Shown here: in pieces, positions 1 to 8,476 of the stretch
Numbering within the stretch: the first letter of the stretch is position 1
Layout: each line of letters opens with the position of its first letter
Assembly (NCBI RefSeq): GCF_000744225.1
Contig: NZ_JQLN01000003.1
Coordinates: forward strand, 1-64,000
Length of the DNA stretch: 64,000 nucleotides
Reading direction: 5' to 3'
From: Kitasatospora mediocidica KCTC 9733
GTDB taxonomy: Bacteria; Actinomycetota; Actinomycetes; Streptomycetales; Streptomycetaceae
Translations under genes and position numbers: made by a program
Notes under the pieces: generated by a model
Seen by the model: only the letters and a program-made list of their open reading frames with translations
Told to the model about the DNA's origin: nothing
Databases searched by the model: none

Positions 1-1
1 C

Positions 2-1522
2 GCCGATCCCGACCGGTCGGCCGGCTCGCGCCACCGGCTGGCCGACCGGGTCTTGTTCGACCGGGACAGCGGACCGCTGGCCGCCGGTCCCGCCGGTTCG
101 CCGAACGGCCGCTACACCCGCCGCAGGCTGCGTACCCCGGCCCCGCACGGCACCCACCAGCTGACCCTGACCATCGCCTCCGAGTCCGACGGCCCCAGCT
201 GGGTCCGGCTGGAGGCCGAGCACCAGTCCGCCCCGGGCGTCCGCACTCCCGGCCGGGTGCCGGTGCCCGAACTCGTCGCCACCCTGCTGCCGCTGCTGGA
301 CGCCTCGGACGGCGACGCCGAGGTCCGCCTGCTGCCGCGGATCATCACCGCCGCCGAGGTCGACACCGTCATCGACGAGCTCTGCGACCCCGCGCGCCGG
401 CTGCCCATCGTGGTCGCCAGCGTGCCCGCCGACCTCAGTCCGCAGGTCTGGTCCACCCAGGTGCTGGACCCGCTGCTGCGCAACGTCGCCGGCCTGGCCG
501 TCGGCTATGTGCTCGCGCCGGAGGCCCGGGTGCTCTTCAACACAGCCCTGGAGTTCCACACCGTCTACGGCGGTGCCGTCCGCACCTACCTGCCCGAAGT
601 CGACCCGGCCTCCCGGCGGGACGCGGGCCGGCATCTGGTGCTGCCCCGGCACCGGATCGAGAGCGAACCGCGCCGGGCCGCCGCCCTGCTGGCCCGCGAG
701 CCGCGTCGGCTGGCAGATCTCGCCCCGCTGCCCGGGCCGCTCGCCCGGGTGCCGGCGCCGCAGGTCCGGCTCGTCGAGCCGTGCCCGTCGCAGTCCCCGT
801 TGGACGAACTGGCCGGCGAACTGGCCGAGTCGCGGAAGGCCGGCGCGGACGAGCTGCAACGCGTCCGGATCAGTCTGCACCGGTCCCGCCGCCGTGAGTT
901 CCACCTGCGCACCGAGAACGAGGTGCAGAGCAACGCCCTGCGCCGGGTCAGCGGCCAGTTGCGGGCGCTGAACAGCAGGCTCTGCCCGCCCGGCCAGTCG
1001 GCCCCGGATCCGGCCGAGCTGGAGGAGGGCCTCTGCGGTCCGACCAGTTTCACCGAACTGCTGGGACGGATCGGCGAGTTCCCCCTGCTGACCTTCACCG
1101 GCGACGCGAAGGAGACGCTGGCCCTGGACGCCTCGACGGCCGGCTCCGGCTGGGTCCGGCTCACCTGGGACGGGCTGACCGCGCTGCAGGAGTACGCCTC
1201 AGTCGCCGTACACGGCGCGGCCGGCGGGGACTTCAAGCAGTGGTGCGAGCACGCTCCGGTCGGCGGCAGCCACTTCCCGCCGCGCAAGGCGGTCCGCGGC
1301 GAGTCGCAGACGGTCTGCAGCCACGGCAAGATGCGGCGCGAGCGGATGTTCGCCGTGCCGGCCGGGGTGGATCCGAGCGGCCGGGCCTTCATGGGCGCCC
1401 ACCTGCGGATCGGCGGAGGCCGCACGGCGCCCCGGCTGCACTACCTGGACGACTGCTCGGGCAGCGGCCGGATCTACGTCGGCTACATCGGCCTGCACCT
1501 CACCAACACCCTGACCAACTGA
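2..1522 (+). CDS. Conserved protein of unknown function, 5' end outside window
   Basis: The reading frame is open from base 2 through the left edge, so the gene is 5'-partial; a TTG at 53 exists but nothing supports it as the start. About 506 residues are visible. An N-terminal alpha/beta region (through about residue 240) is followed by a charged, coiled-coil-like segment rich in E, R and L (about 265-325) and a compact C-terminal domain with well-spaced Trp, Cys, His and Arg residues that ends in TNTLTN. I do not recognise a named family. It lies 264 bp upstream of, and codirectional with, a degenerate Mrr-nuclease-like gene, so the two may work together; that is inference from position only. 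Confidence 0.6.
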   Translation, partial: ADPDRSAGSRHRLADRVLFDRDSGPLAAGPAGSPNGRYTRRRLRTPAPHGTHQLTLTIASESDGPSWVRLEAEHQSAPGVRTPGRVPVPELVATLLPLLDASDGDAEVRLLPRIITAAEVDTVIDELCDPARRLPIVVASVPADLSPQVWSTQVLDPLLRNVAGLAVGYVLAPEARVLFNTALEFHTVYGGAVRTYLPEVDPASRRDAGRHLVLPRHRIESEPRRAAALLAREPRRLADLAPLPGPLARVPAPQVRLVEPCPSQSPLDELAGELAESRKAGADELQRVRISLHRSRRREFHLRTENEVQSNALRRVSGQLRALNSRLCPPGQSAPDPAELEEGLCGPTSFTELLGRIGEFPLLTFTGDAKETLALDASTAGSGWVRLTWDGLTALQEYASVAVHGAAGGDFKQWCEHAPVGGSHFPPRKAVRGESQTVCSHGKMRRERMFAVPAGVDPSGRAFMGAHLRIGGGRTAPRLHYLDDCSGSGRIYVGYIGLHLTNTLTN

Positions 1523-1629
1523 CCGCGCGTCAGCGCCCTGACGCCCCAGTGCTCGTCCGCGGTCGCTCGGGCCCCAACCGGTCCACCGGTAAACCCCCAC
1601 CGGAGCGGTCGGACGGTGGACAATGCAGA

Positions 1630-1669
1630 GAGCCTGTGTCCGGTCCCGCAGCGGATCGGACGCAGGCTC
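1630..1669 (+). terminator. Stem-loop between unknown gene and Mrr-like gene
   Basis: GAGCCTGTGTCCG (1630-1642) pairs with CGGACGCAGGCTC (1657-1669), 13 bp with one G-U and a 14-nt loop. A smaller hairpin GCGTCAG-CGCC-CTGACGC sits at 1527-1544, right after the upstream stop codon. Either could terminate the first gene; there is no T-tract. The larger one could equally be a leader structure of the next gene. Confidence 0.4.
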
Positions 1670-1786
1670 CGGGAGTCCGGTACCGCACCGACTCGGAGCG
1701 GGCCCGGGCTCTCCACAGGGGTGCGCCCGCCACGGCGAGCGCGCCCGGCCACCGCAAGCCGGCCACCGCCGAGGTGCCGGACGAGC

Positions 1787-3427
1787 ATGGGGGACCGACC
1801 GCCGATGCAGGATTCGACCGAGCGCCAGCCTGTTGACGAGCGGGGCTTCGGTGCCCGCACGGGTTTTCTGGCCTCGATGTTCCCTGGGGCGGCGGTCTTC
1901 ACCGACCCGCGGGGTCAGGCCGGCGACCCGTTCGACGCCGAGCAGCCCGCGGCGGCGGGGACGGACGGCCTGGACCCGGCGGTCGCCGAGCACGGTCGGG
2001 CGGCCGAGCTGACCCACCGGCGGACGGCCGCCGTCCGGGCCGAGCAGGACCGGCTCGTCGACCTGCTGAGCCGGCTCGCGCTGCCGGTCAGCGCGATGGA
2101 CTTCGAGAGCCAGCTTCGCACCTACGAGCCCCGGCCCTACCCGGCCGGTCCGCCCGACCCGGCCACCGACCGCGAGCCGAGCTGGGCCGACTTCGCCCCC
2201 GCCGAGTTGGCCGTGACGGACCCGGAGGCCGCCGCCCCCAGCCGCCTGCTGGACTCCGGCTTCCAGCGTGAACTGGCCAAGGCCCGGCTGGCCCACCAGC
2301 GCGCGCTGCGCGAGTGGCGCGCCGACCGGGCGAACGCCGCCGATCCGGCCGAGGCCGCCTCCCGACTCGCCCACGAGCAGGCCGAACAGGCCCGGGCGCG
2401 GGCCGTCCAGGAGTACAACGACAGCCTGGAGGAGTGCCGGCGGGCCTACCGCCAGGTCGAGCCGGCCGCCGTCGAGTCACTGCTGGAGCGGGCGCTGGCC
2501 GCCGCCGAGGCCGCCACCCCCGACCTGCCGGTCGCCTGCCGGGCGGTCTTCCGCCCGCTGACCAGGACGGCCGTGCTCGACCTCGACCTGCCGCCGCTGG
2601 ACCTGGTGCCCTCGCTGGAGGGCTACCGGCTGACCCCCGACGGCGAGATCGCCCCCGTCCCGCGCGCGCCGGGCGATCGGGCGGCCGACTACCTCCGGCT
2701 GGTCTCCCGCCTGGCGCTGCGAGCCCTCCAGGCGGCCGACGCGGTGGACACCGACGGCATCCTGGCCGGGGTGGTGCTCAACGGCTGGCTGCGCGAACCG
2801 GACGCCCGCTGCCTGCTCAGCGTCGACGCCGACCGCGACGCGCTGGCCAGGACCAGGTTCGTCGTCGACCCCGACACCGCCGTGGACGAGGCGGAGCCGG
2901 GCGTGTACGCCGACGCCGAGCAGGACGAGGCGCTGCTGCGGCTGCGCGAGCTGAGCGCCGCCGTCAGCCCCGACCCGTACGCCCGGGTCGGCGTGCACCC
3001 GTGCGCCACGGCGGGCGCGGCGGTGCCGTCCGTGGCCGACCTGTCGCCGACCGAGTTCGCGGGGCTGGTGCGCGAGCTGTTCACCCGCGGCGGGCTGGCC
3101 GACTGGAGCGTCCTGCTGCGCGGACCGTCCGGCCTGGTGGCGACCGGCAGCGGCGCTTCGGACAGCGCACTGCCGGGACGCTGGGTGGTCTGCGCCTCCC
3201 GGCGGCCCGGGCCGGTGGGGGAGGCGGAGGTGCGCACCCTGGCGGAGGCGGTGGCCGAGGAGTCGGCCGGTCACGGGCTCTGGCTGACCGCCGGGGAGTT
3301 CACCGAAGAGGCGCTGGACCTGGTCGCCACCGGGGAGTTCCGGCGGATCCACCTGGCCGACGGCGCGGGCTTCCGCTCGTTGGCCGAGACGCACCTCGGC
3401 CTGCCGCTCTCGGTCGGCACGGAGTAG
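1787..3427 (+). CDS. Mrr-like restriction endonuclease-fold protein with altered active site
   Basis: 546 residues from ATG 1787; ATG 1805, which has GGGGGA upstream, is an alternative start. Residues about 150-215 are Ala/Arg/Glu-rich and probably coiled coil. The last 110 residues read like the Mrr_cat domain: SPTEFAGLVRELFTRGGLADW, then VVCASRR, EVRTLAEAVAEES, a G-x-WLT segment, RIHLADG and SLAETHLG. In the Mrr family the core is Asp...Q-x-K. Here the Asp position reads SGLVATG and Q-A-K has become C-A-S, so the catalytic acid and lysine look lost. Inference: a nuclease-fold protein that binds DNA or senses something without cutting, or a decaying restriction gene. The reading frame is intact, which argues against simple decay. 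Confidence 0.65.
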   Translation: MGDRPPMQDSTERQPVDERGFGARTGFLASMFPGAAVFTDPRGQAGDPFDAEQPAAAGTDGLDPAVAEHGRAAELTHRRTAAVRAEQDRLVDLLSRLALPVSAMDFESQLRTYEPRPYPAGPPDPATDREPSWADFAPAELAVTDPEAAAPSRLLDSGFQRELAKARLAHQRALREWRADRANAADPAEAASRLAHEQAEQARARAVQEYNDSLEECRRAYRQVEPAAVESLLERALAAAEAATPDLPVACRAVFRPLTRTAVLDLDLPPLDLVPSLEGYRLTPDGEIAPVPRAPGDRAADYLRLVSRLALRALQAADAVDTDGILAGVVLNGWLREPDARCLLSVDADRDALARTRFVVDPDTAVDEAEPGVYADAEQDEALLRLRELSAAVSPDPYARVGVHPCATAGAAVPSVADLSPTEFAGLVRELFTRGGLADWSVLLRGPSGLVATGSGASDSALPGRWVVCASRRPGPVGEAEVRTLAEAVAEESAGHGLWLTAGEFTEEALDLVATGEFRRIHLADGAGFRSLAETHLGLPLSVGTE

Positions 3428-3562
3428 CCCGGCGCGCCCCGAGCGGGCTCGGCGGGCGGACGGTGGGCGACGGCGTCAAGCTGGACCGAGGGCAGCGGCC
3501 CGCCATCCCGGATACCGTCCGAGCGGCGCCGAGCCGAGCACGGGAATGTCGGGAGCATCCGG

Positions 3563-4321
3563 ATGACCGCGATACTCGTCGCCGTCGGGGCCTTTCTGAT
3601 GACGCTGATCGGCGGCTACGTCGCCCAGCGCACCGGTGACCGGCGTCATCTGGTGCTCGGCTTCGCGGCCGGGCTGATGCTCGGGGTCGTCGCCTTCGAC
3701 CTGCTGCCCGAGGCCCTGGAGCACGCCCCCGAGAAGCTGCACGGCGTGGCCCAGGCGCTGCTGATGTTCGCGGCCGGCTTCCTGACCCTGCACTGCGTCG
3801 AGCGCTCGGTGGCGATCCACCGGGCGCACGAGGGCGAGTACGCCACGCACACCCACGCCCACGGCCACGCGCACGAGGGCCGGTCGGAGGGGATCGGGCT
3901 GACCGCGGCCGGGGCCATGGTCGGCCACAGCCTGATGGACGGCTTCGCGATCGGCGCGGCCTTCCAGGCCGGCGGCACGGTCGGGACGGTGGTGGCGATC
4001 GCGGTGGTCGCGCACGACTTCGCGGACGGCTTCAACACGTACACCGTGACCCGGCTCTACGGGAACAACCGGCGCCGGGCGCTGACCCTGCTGGGCGCCG
4101 ACGCGCTGGCTCCGGTGACGGGCGCCGCGATCACCCTGTTCTTCACCATCCCGGAGCGGGTGCTGGGCCTCTACCTGGGTTTCTTCGCCGGCTTCCTGCT
4201 CTACCTGGCCACCTCGGACATCCTGCCGGAGGCGCACAGCCCGCATCCGTCGCGCTCGACGTTGCTCTGCACACTGGTCGGCGTCGCGTTCATGTGGCTG
4301 GTGATCGGCTTGGCCGCCTGA
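3563..4321 (+). CDS. ZIP family divalent metal transporter
   Basis: 252 residues, the usual size of bacterial ZIP proteins, with about eight hydrophobic helices. The family signature is visible: GHSLMDGFAIG in one helix and AHDFADGFNTYTVT in the next, whose His, Asp and Asn side chains line the metal site in ZIP transporters. The cytoplasmic loop before helix IV is histidine-rich (THTHAHGHAHEG), as expected for a zinc-handling loop. A GGGAG ribosome site precedes ATG 3563. Likely role: uptake of zinc or related metals across the cytoplasmic membrane. The stop codon abuts the stop of the convergent LysR gene, with no intergenic terminator. Confidence 0.85.
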   Translation: MTAILVAVGAFLMTLIGGYVAQRTGDRRHLVLGFAAGLMLGVVAFDLLPEALEHAPEKLHGVAQALLMFAAGFLTLHCVERSVAIHRAHEGEYATHTHAHGHAHEGRSEGIGLTAAGAMVGHSLMDGFAIGAAFQAGGTVGTVVAIAVVAHDFADGFNTYTVTRLYGNNRRRALTLLGADALAPVTGAAITLFFTIPERVLGLYLGFFAGFLLYLATSDILPEAHSPHPSRSTLLCTLVGVAFMWLVIGLAA

Positions 4322-5275
4322 TCAGTGGCCGGCGGGCTCGGCGGGACACCCTGCGGCTTCGCGCAGCGGCCAGCGGCGCCGCATCGCCGCCAGGGCGGCG
4401 GTGATCGCCGGACGCCGGGAGGCCTGGGTGCGCCACAGCGCGAAGACCCGCCGGGAGGGCTCGGGCAGTACGGGCCGGGCGACCACGCCGGGCGGCAGCA
4501 GGCCGCGCCCCAGTCTCGGCACCAGGCCGACCCCCAGACCGGCGGCGATCAGCGCGGTCTGGGTCGCGAACTCGCCGACCTGGTAGAGCACATCGGGCTC
4601 CTCGCCGGCCTCCCGCATGGTCCGCACCAGCCAGTCATGGCAGATGTTGCCCGGCGGCACGCTGATCCAGCGCTGCCCGCAGAGCCGGTCGACCGGCACC
4701 ACCGCGAGGGCGGCCAACGGGTGCTCCACGCGCAGCAGCAGGTCGACCGGGTCGCCGCCGAGGTCGAGCCGGGAGAGCCCCTCCGGCACCGGCAGCGGGA
4801 CGGTCGGCCAGTCCTGGACCAGCGCGAGATCCACCTCGCCCCGGGCGACCAGCTCCACCGCGAGGTAGGGGTCGCTCTCCAGCAGCCGGACGTCCAGCTC
4901 CGGGCAGTCGGCCCGCAGATCCGCCAGCACCCCGGGCAGCAGGCCGCGCGCGCCGGTGGCGAACGAGGCCACCAGCAGCCGTCCGACCGCCTGGCCGCGC
5001 TGTTCCTCCAGGGTCACCTCGGCCTGTTCGACCAGGGCCAGGACGCGCTGCGCGGTGACGGCCAGCTCGCGCGCCGCGTCCGTCAGCACCACGCCCCGGC
5101 CCTGACGCTCCAGCAGGACCGTGCGGGTCTCCCGCTCCAGCTTGGAGATCTGCTGGGAGATCGCCGAGGAGGTGAAGCCGAGCGAGGCCGCGGCCCTGCC
5201 GACCGAGCCGTGCACCGCCACCGCGTGCAGGGCGCGCAGCCGTCCGAGATCCATCATGGGAGAAGTATCCGCCAT
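4322..5275 (-). CDS. LysR family transcriptional regulator
   Basis: 317 residues. The N-terminal winged helix-turn-helix is clear: MDLGRLRALHAVAVHGSVG, then AAASLGFTSSAISQQISKLE within the first 60 residues. The LysR substrate-binding domain follows (VASFATGARGLLPGVLADLR; PVPEGLSRLDLGGDPVDLLL). Two starts are possible, MADTSP at 5275 or MMDLG at 5257; neither has a strong ribosome site. It is divergent from an EamA exporter, the classic arrangement in which a LysR protein controls the neighbouring exporter from the shared 76-bp promoter region and binds the exported metabolite or its precursor. The ligand cannot be told from sequence. Confidence 0.9.
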   Translation of the reverse strand: MADTSPMMDLGRLRALHAVAVHGSVGRAAASLGFTSSAISQQISKLERETRTVLLERQGRGVVLTDAARELAVTAQRVLALVEQAEVTLEEQRGQAVGRLLVASFATGARGLLPGVLADLRADCPELDVRLLESDPYLAVELVARGEVDLALVQDWPTVPLPVPEGLSRLDLGGDPVDLLLRVEHPLAALAVVPVDRLCGQRWISVPPGNICHDWLVRTMREAGEEPDVLYQVGEFATQTALIAAGLGVGLVPRLGRGLLPPGVVARPVLPEPSRRVFALWRTQASRRPAITAALAAMRRRWPLREAAGCPAEPAGH

Positions 5276-5281
5276 TGGTTA

Positions 5282-5327
5282 GCAGTGCTGAAGGGCAGTC
5301 GTCAGGATTCTTCGCTGGTGCTGAAGA
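5282..5327. promoter_or_regulatory. Putative LysR binding region, phased direct repeats
   Basis: The LysR/EamA intergenic region carries GTGCTGAAG twice (5285-5293 and 5318-5326). The copies start 33 bp apart, close to three helical turns. The second copy overlaps a perfect dyad TCTTC-N9-GAAGA (5309-5327), and the first overlaps AGCA-G-TGCT (5281-5289). LysR proteins usually bind interrupted dyads plus a second half-site, so this is a plausible operator; it is untested. Confidence 0.4.
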
Positions 5328-5351
5328 GTGGGCCTCGGCGATGCTCGGTAC

Positions 5352-6329
5352 ATGCCCGTCCAGTCCGCGCCGCCAGGCGTTTCCTCCGCTGTCCTGCCCG
5401 CCTCCCTGCTGCCGCGTCACATCGCCCTGGCCGTGCTGGTCGCCGCCGTCTGGGGACTGAACTTCGTGCTGATCGACGTCGGCCTCAAGGACTTCCCGCC
5501 GCTGCTCTTCTGCGCCCTGCGGTTCGCCGTGGTGGCCGTGCCCGCGGTCTTCTTCGTCGGGTCGCCCGGGGTGGCCTGGCGCTGGATCCTGGCCGTCGGC
5601 GTGGTCCTCGGCGTGGTGAAGTTCGGCCTGCTGTTCCTGGGGATGCACGCGGGGATGCCGGCCGGGCTCTCCTCGCTCGTGCTGCAGAGCCAGGCGGTCT
5701 TCACCGCGCTCTTCGCCGCCGGGATGCTGCGCGAGCGCCCCTCGCCGCGCCGGATCGCCGGTCTGCTGATCGCCTCGGCGGGCATCGTCCTGGCGGCCGT
5801 CGACTACGGGACGGTCGGTCCGGCGCGGGCCTTCGCCCTGGTCGTCGCCGCCGCGGTGGCCTGGGGGCTGTCCAACGTGCTGACCCGCCGGGCGGCGCCG
5901 CCCGACATGCTGCGCTGGATGGTCTGGGTCAGTGCCGTCCCGCCGCTGCCGCTGCTCGCGCTGTCGCTGCTGGTCGAGGGGCCGCGCGCGGACGTGCACG
6001 CGCTGACCTCGATCACGCTGACCGGGCTGGGCGCGATCGCCTACGTCGGACTGCTCTCCACCCTGTTCGGCTTCGCCGCCTGGGGCTTCCTGCTGCGCAG
6101 CTACGACGCGAGCGTGGTGGCGCCGTACTCGCTGCTGGTGCCGGTCTTCGGGATGTCCGCGTCCTGGCTGCTGCTCGGCGAGGCGATCAGTCCGGTGTCC
6201 GGGTGCGCGGCGCTGCTGGTGATCGCCGGGATCGGGCTCAGTGCGCTGCGGCCGGGGGCGCTTCGGCTGCCGGGCTGGTCCGGCAGGCGCGTGACGACGG
6301 GTTCGGGTGAGCCGCTTCCACGTCCCTGA
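5352..6329 (+). CDS. EamA/DMT family transporter (metabolite exporter)
   Basis: 325 residues from ATG 5352; GTG 5328 would add eight residues and overlap the proposed operator. There are ten hydrophobic helices in two EamA repeats. The first starts LAVLVAAVWGLNFVLIDVGL, a typical DMT helix 1 with the W-G-x-N-F motif. The second repeat includes AVAWGLSNVLTRRAA and ends PVFGMSASWLLLGEAISP, the usual EamA end. It is similar in size and layout to amino-acid and metabolite exporters of the YdcZ/RhaT type. It is likely regulated by the divergent LysR protein. Its last 92 bp overlap the convergent MarR gene. Confidence 0.85.
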   Translation: MPVQSAPPGVSSAVLPASLLPRHIALAVLVAAVWGLNFVLIDVGLKDFPPLLFCALRFAVVAVPAVFFVGSPGVAWRWILAVGVVLGVVKFGLLFLGMHAGMPAGLSSLVLQSQAVFTALFAAGMLRERPSPRRIAGLLIASAGIVLAAVDYGTVGPARAFALVVAAAVAWGLSNVLTRRAAPPDMLRWMVWVSAVPPLPLLALSLLVEGPRADVHALTSITLTGLGAIAYVGLLSTLFGFAAWGFLLRSYDASVVAPYSLLVPVFGMSASWLLLGEAISPVSGCAALLVIAGIGLSALRPGALRLPGWSGRRVTTGSGEPLPRP

Positions 6330-6837
6330 GCACCCGCAGCATCACGGCCAGGTCGGCCGGGTCGGCGGCGCTGAAGTAGTCCTCGGCGACCTCCTGGCGG
6401 ACCTGGGCGAGCCGCTCCATGGCCCCCCGGCCGTCGGCGGTGAGGACCAGCCCGACGGCGCGGCGGTCGGCCGGGTCGGGGACCCGCTCGACCAGTCCGA
6501 CCTGCTCCAGGGCGTCCACCACGGTGGTGGCCGAGCGGGGCGCGATGTGCAGCCGCTCGGCGAGCTCGCTCAGCCGGATGGCCCGTCCCGGGGTCCCGTG
6601 CGCGTGCGCGTGGGCGAGGACGCGCAGTGCGCGGCCCTGGGCGGGCGTGATCCCGTACGGCTCCAGGCGGTCCATGGTCCGTCGGCGGATGCGCTTCATC
6701 GCCCGGGTCAGCGCGTCGGCGAGCTCGGCCGCGCCGTCCGCCGGACCGTCGTCGGCGTGGTCGGCGGCCGGGTCGACAGCGGGGTCGATCGGGCCGGCGG
6801 TGCGGCCGGCGGCCTGGTCGGTGGACGGGCTGGTCAT
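6238..6837 (-). CDS. MarR family transcriptional regulator
   Basis: 199 residues from ATG 6837, chosen because GAGGAG lies seven bases upstream; an upstream in-frame start at 6903 would run through the operator. The core (PYGITPAQGRALRVLAHAHA, RLSELAERLHIAPRSATTVV, ERVPDPADRRAVGLVLTADG) is a canonical MarR winged helix with the D-x-R wing motif. N- and C-terminal extensions are Pro/Ala/Asp-rich and probably disordered. The 3' 92 bp overlap the EamA gene in antisense, so the transcripts would be complementary at their ends. It is divergent from a DUF2218 gene with a palindrome between them. Confidence 0.9.
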   Translation of the reverse strand: MTSPSTDQAAGRTAGPIDPAVDPAADHADDGPADGAAELADALTRAMKRIRRRTMDRLEPYGITPAQGRALRVLAHAHAHGTPGRAIRLSELAERLHIAPRSATTVVDALEQVGLVERVPDPADRRAVGLVLTADGRGAMERLAQVRQEVAEDYFSAADPADLAVMLRVLRDVEAAHPNPSSRACRTSPAAEAPPAAAH

Positions 6838-6905
6838 GCGGGGACTCCTCGAAGGGGGACTGAGGTCAGGGTAGCCGTCCGGGAAGTAGGGATCCAGGCA
6901 CATGT

Positions 6906-6918
6906 TGAGCTAAGCTCA
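6906..6918. promoter_or_regulatory. Palindromic operator between MarR and DUF2218 genes
   Basis: A perfect palindrome TGAGCT-A-AGCTCA lies 68 bp upstream of the MarR start and 108 bp upstream of the DUF2218 start, in an AT-richer spot within an otherwise GC-rich region. Size and symmetry fit a MarR dimer site, suggesting autoregulation and control of the divergent gene. Confidence 0.55.
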
Positions 6919-7026
6919 GAATCTGGGACGGAGACGTGTGGCCATCCGGCTCGCGGCACCGTCGTGCCGTCCGCCGCCCCGCGCACGCCCGGTCCCCACC
7001 ATCCGCTTCCGCACCTTGGAGAACCC

Positions 7027-7401
7027 ATGTCGCGCTCCGAAGCCCGCGTCGCCACCGACCGCCCCGCCCGCTACGCCAAGCAGTTGGCCGCCCACCTCGG
7101 CCGCAAGGTGACCGCCCACTGGGACGCCGAGACCGGGCGCGGCGAGGTCGTCCTCGCGGCCGGCTCGGCAACGCTGGTCGCCGAACCCGATGCCCTGCTC
7201 CTCGCCGTCGAGGGCGAGAGCGGGAACCTGGCCGCCCTGGAGGACGTGATCGGCCGCCACCTGGTGCGGTTCGGCGGCAAGGACGAGCTGGTCGTGGAGT
7301 GGCGGCGGGACAACGGCGAGGCCGGGACGGTCTACCGCAACGAGACCGAGACCGAGACCGGGGCCGCTCCGGCCGGTGAGGCCGGGCCCTCAGCGGGCTG
7401 A
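7027..7401 (+). CDS. DUF2218 domain protein
   Basis: 124 residues from ATG 7027 with GGAG just upstream. The whole protein matches the DUF2218 pattern: RPARYAKQLAAHLGRKV at the start, a central segment ending in LLLAVEG, and the end motif LEDVIGRHLVRFGGKDELVV. The family consists of small soluble proteins of about 100 residues, often next to metal or redox genes; no activity is established. The tail TETETGAAPAGEAG is low complexity. It is probably controlled by the divergent MarR protein. Its last 12 bp overlap the convergent PAP2 gene. Confidence 0.8.
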   Translation: MSRSEARVATDRPARYAKQLAAHLGRKVTAHWDAETGRGEVVLAAGSATLVAEPDALLLAVEGESGNLAALEDVIGRHLVRFGGKDELVVEWRRDNGEAGTVYRNETETETGAAPAGEAGPSAG

Positions 7402-8283
7402 GGGCAGCAGGCGGGTCAGGGCCCGTCGACTGGCCCAGATCACCAGGCCGGACAGGCACCATCCCGCCAGCACGTCCAGGAACCAGTGGTAGTCGCACCA
7501 GATCAGGCCGAGGCCCACGCCGAGGCCGAGCACGGCGGTCGCCACGGACAGGACCCGCCGCGCCGTGGCCCGCAGCGTCCGGCCGACCAGCAGGGCGCCC
7601 GCGCCGTACGCGATGCACGCCGTCGAGGTGTGCCCGGACGGGTACCAGCCCCACTGTCCGGGAACGAGCGGCAGGCCGAGCGGACCGGGCCGGGCGAAGT
7701 ACGCCTTCGCCGGCACCACCAGCAGCGGAATCAGCAGTGCGGTGAGGGCGGCCGTCGGCAGGGGGAGCCACCAGCGCCTGGGCGCCGGGGCCGGGCCGGT
7801 GCGGCGCAGCCGCCAGGCGGCCAGGACTCCGGCGCAGAGCAGCACCGGAACGGCGACCACGCCGTCGCCGAGGTCGGAGCAGAACTGGGCGAGCCGGTTC
7901 AGTGCCGCGCTGTCCGCGGCGTGCCGGGCGTGCGTCACGGCGTCGCGGATCGTGTGATCGACCGTCAGCAGCGGTCCGGTGACGGCGACTTGCCAGGAGA
8001 CCACGGCCAGCACCAGGAGCAGCACCACCGGCGTCGCCGGGGAGGCCAGGATAGAGGAGGGCCGCCCCGGGGCGGGGGGGAGTGCCCCGGGGCGGCCTGG
8101 GTGATCGCCGCTCCGCGCGCCCCGGGGGGTGTGGGTCGGGCGGTCGGTCGATCGGTCCTGTGGGAGCGCCACCGTGGGCGGCGCCTGGTTGTCCTCGATG
8201 GTGTCCTCGCTGTCGCCCGCCGTGGCCCTGAGGGCGTCCGGCGGATGAGGCCTGCTGTCCAGCTGTTTTCGACAGTACGTCAA
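7390..8283 (-). CDS. PAP2 superfamily membrane phosphatase
   Basis: Up to 297 residues. About 75 N-terminal residues are hydrophilic and poorly conserved in type, so the true start may be internal (for example the GTG codon at residue 38). Several membrane helices follow. Phosphatase motifs are visible: KAYFARP (K193), PSGH with His218, and H-x3-D in CDYHWFLD (His266, Asp270). The Arg of the usual S-R-x5-H motif is not at its normal place, a variation I recall in streptomycete members. Likely a phosphatidic-acid or polyprenyl-diphosphate phosphatase. The 3' end overlaps DUF2218 by 12 bp. Confidence 0.8.
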   Translation of the reverse strand: MTYCRKQLDSRPHPPDALRATAGDSEDTIEDNQAPPTVALPQDRSTDRPTHTPRGARSGDHPGRPGALPPAPGRPSSILASPATPVVLLLVLAVVSWQVAVTGPLLTVDHTIRDAVTHARHAADSAALNRLAQFCSDLGDGVVAVPVLLCAGVLAAWRLRRTGPAPAPRRWWLPLPTAALTALLIPLLVVPAKAYFARPGPLGLPLVPGQWGWYPSGHTSTACIAYGAGALLVGRTLRATARRVLSVATAVLGLGVGLGLIWCDYHWFLDVLAGWCLSGLVIWASRRALTRLLPSAR

Positions 8284-8400
8284 GACGACTTGGCCGTAGC
8301 CAAGTTCCCAGGGTTTCGCACAGCATCTTCACGAGATTCGGCGCAACCTCCACGCCTTCTCGATCGTCTGTGCGCCCCGCGTCGACCTCCGGTGTCGGTA

Positions 8401-8440
8401 CGCAGAACGCCCGTGCCGTTCAGGGCACGGGCGTTCTGCG
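8401..8440. terminator. Perfect 17-bp hairpin terminator downstream of gabT
   Basis: CGCAGAACGCCCGTGCC (8401-8417) pairs perfectly with 8424-8440 across a 6-nt loop, 37 bp beyond the gabT stop on the minus strand. No T-tract is present, as is common in streptomycetes. Confidence 0.75.
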
Positions 8441-8476
8441 GTACTGCCACCGGAGGACGGGCCGCCGGACGGGCTG

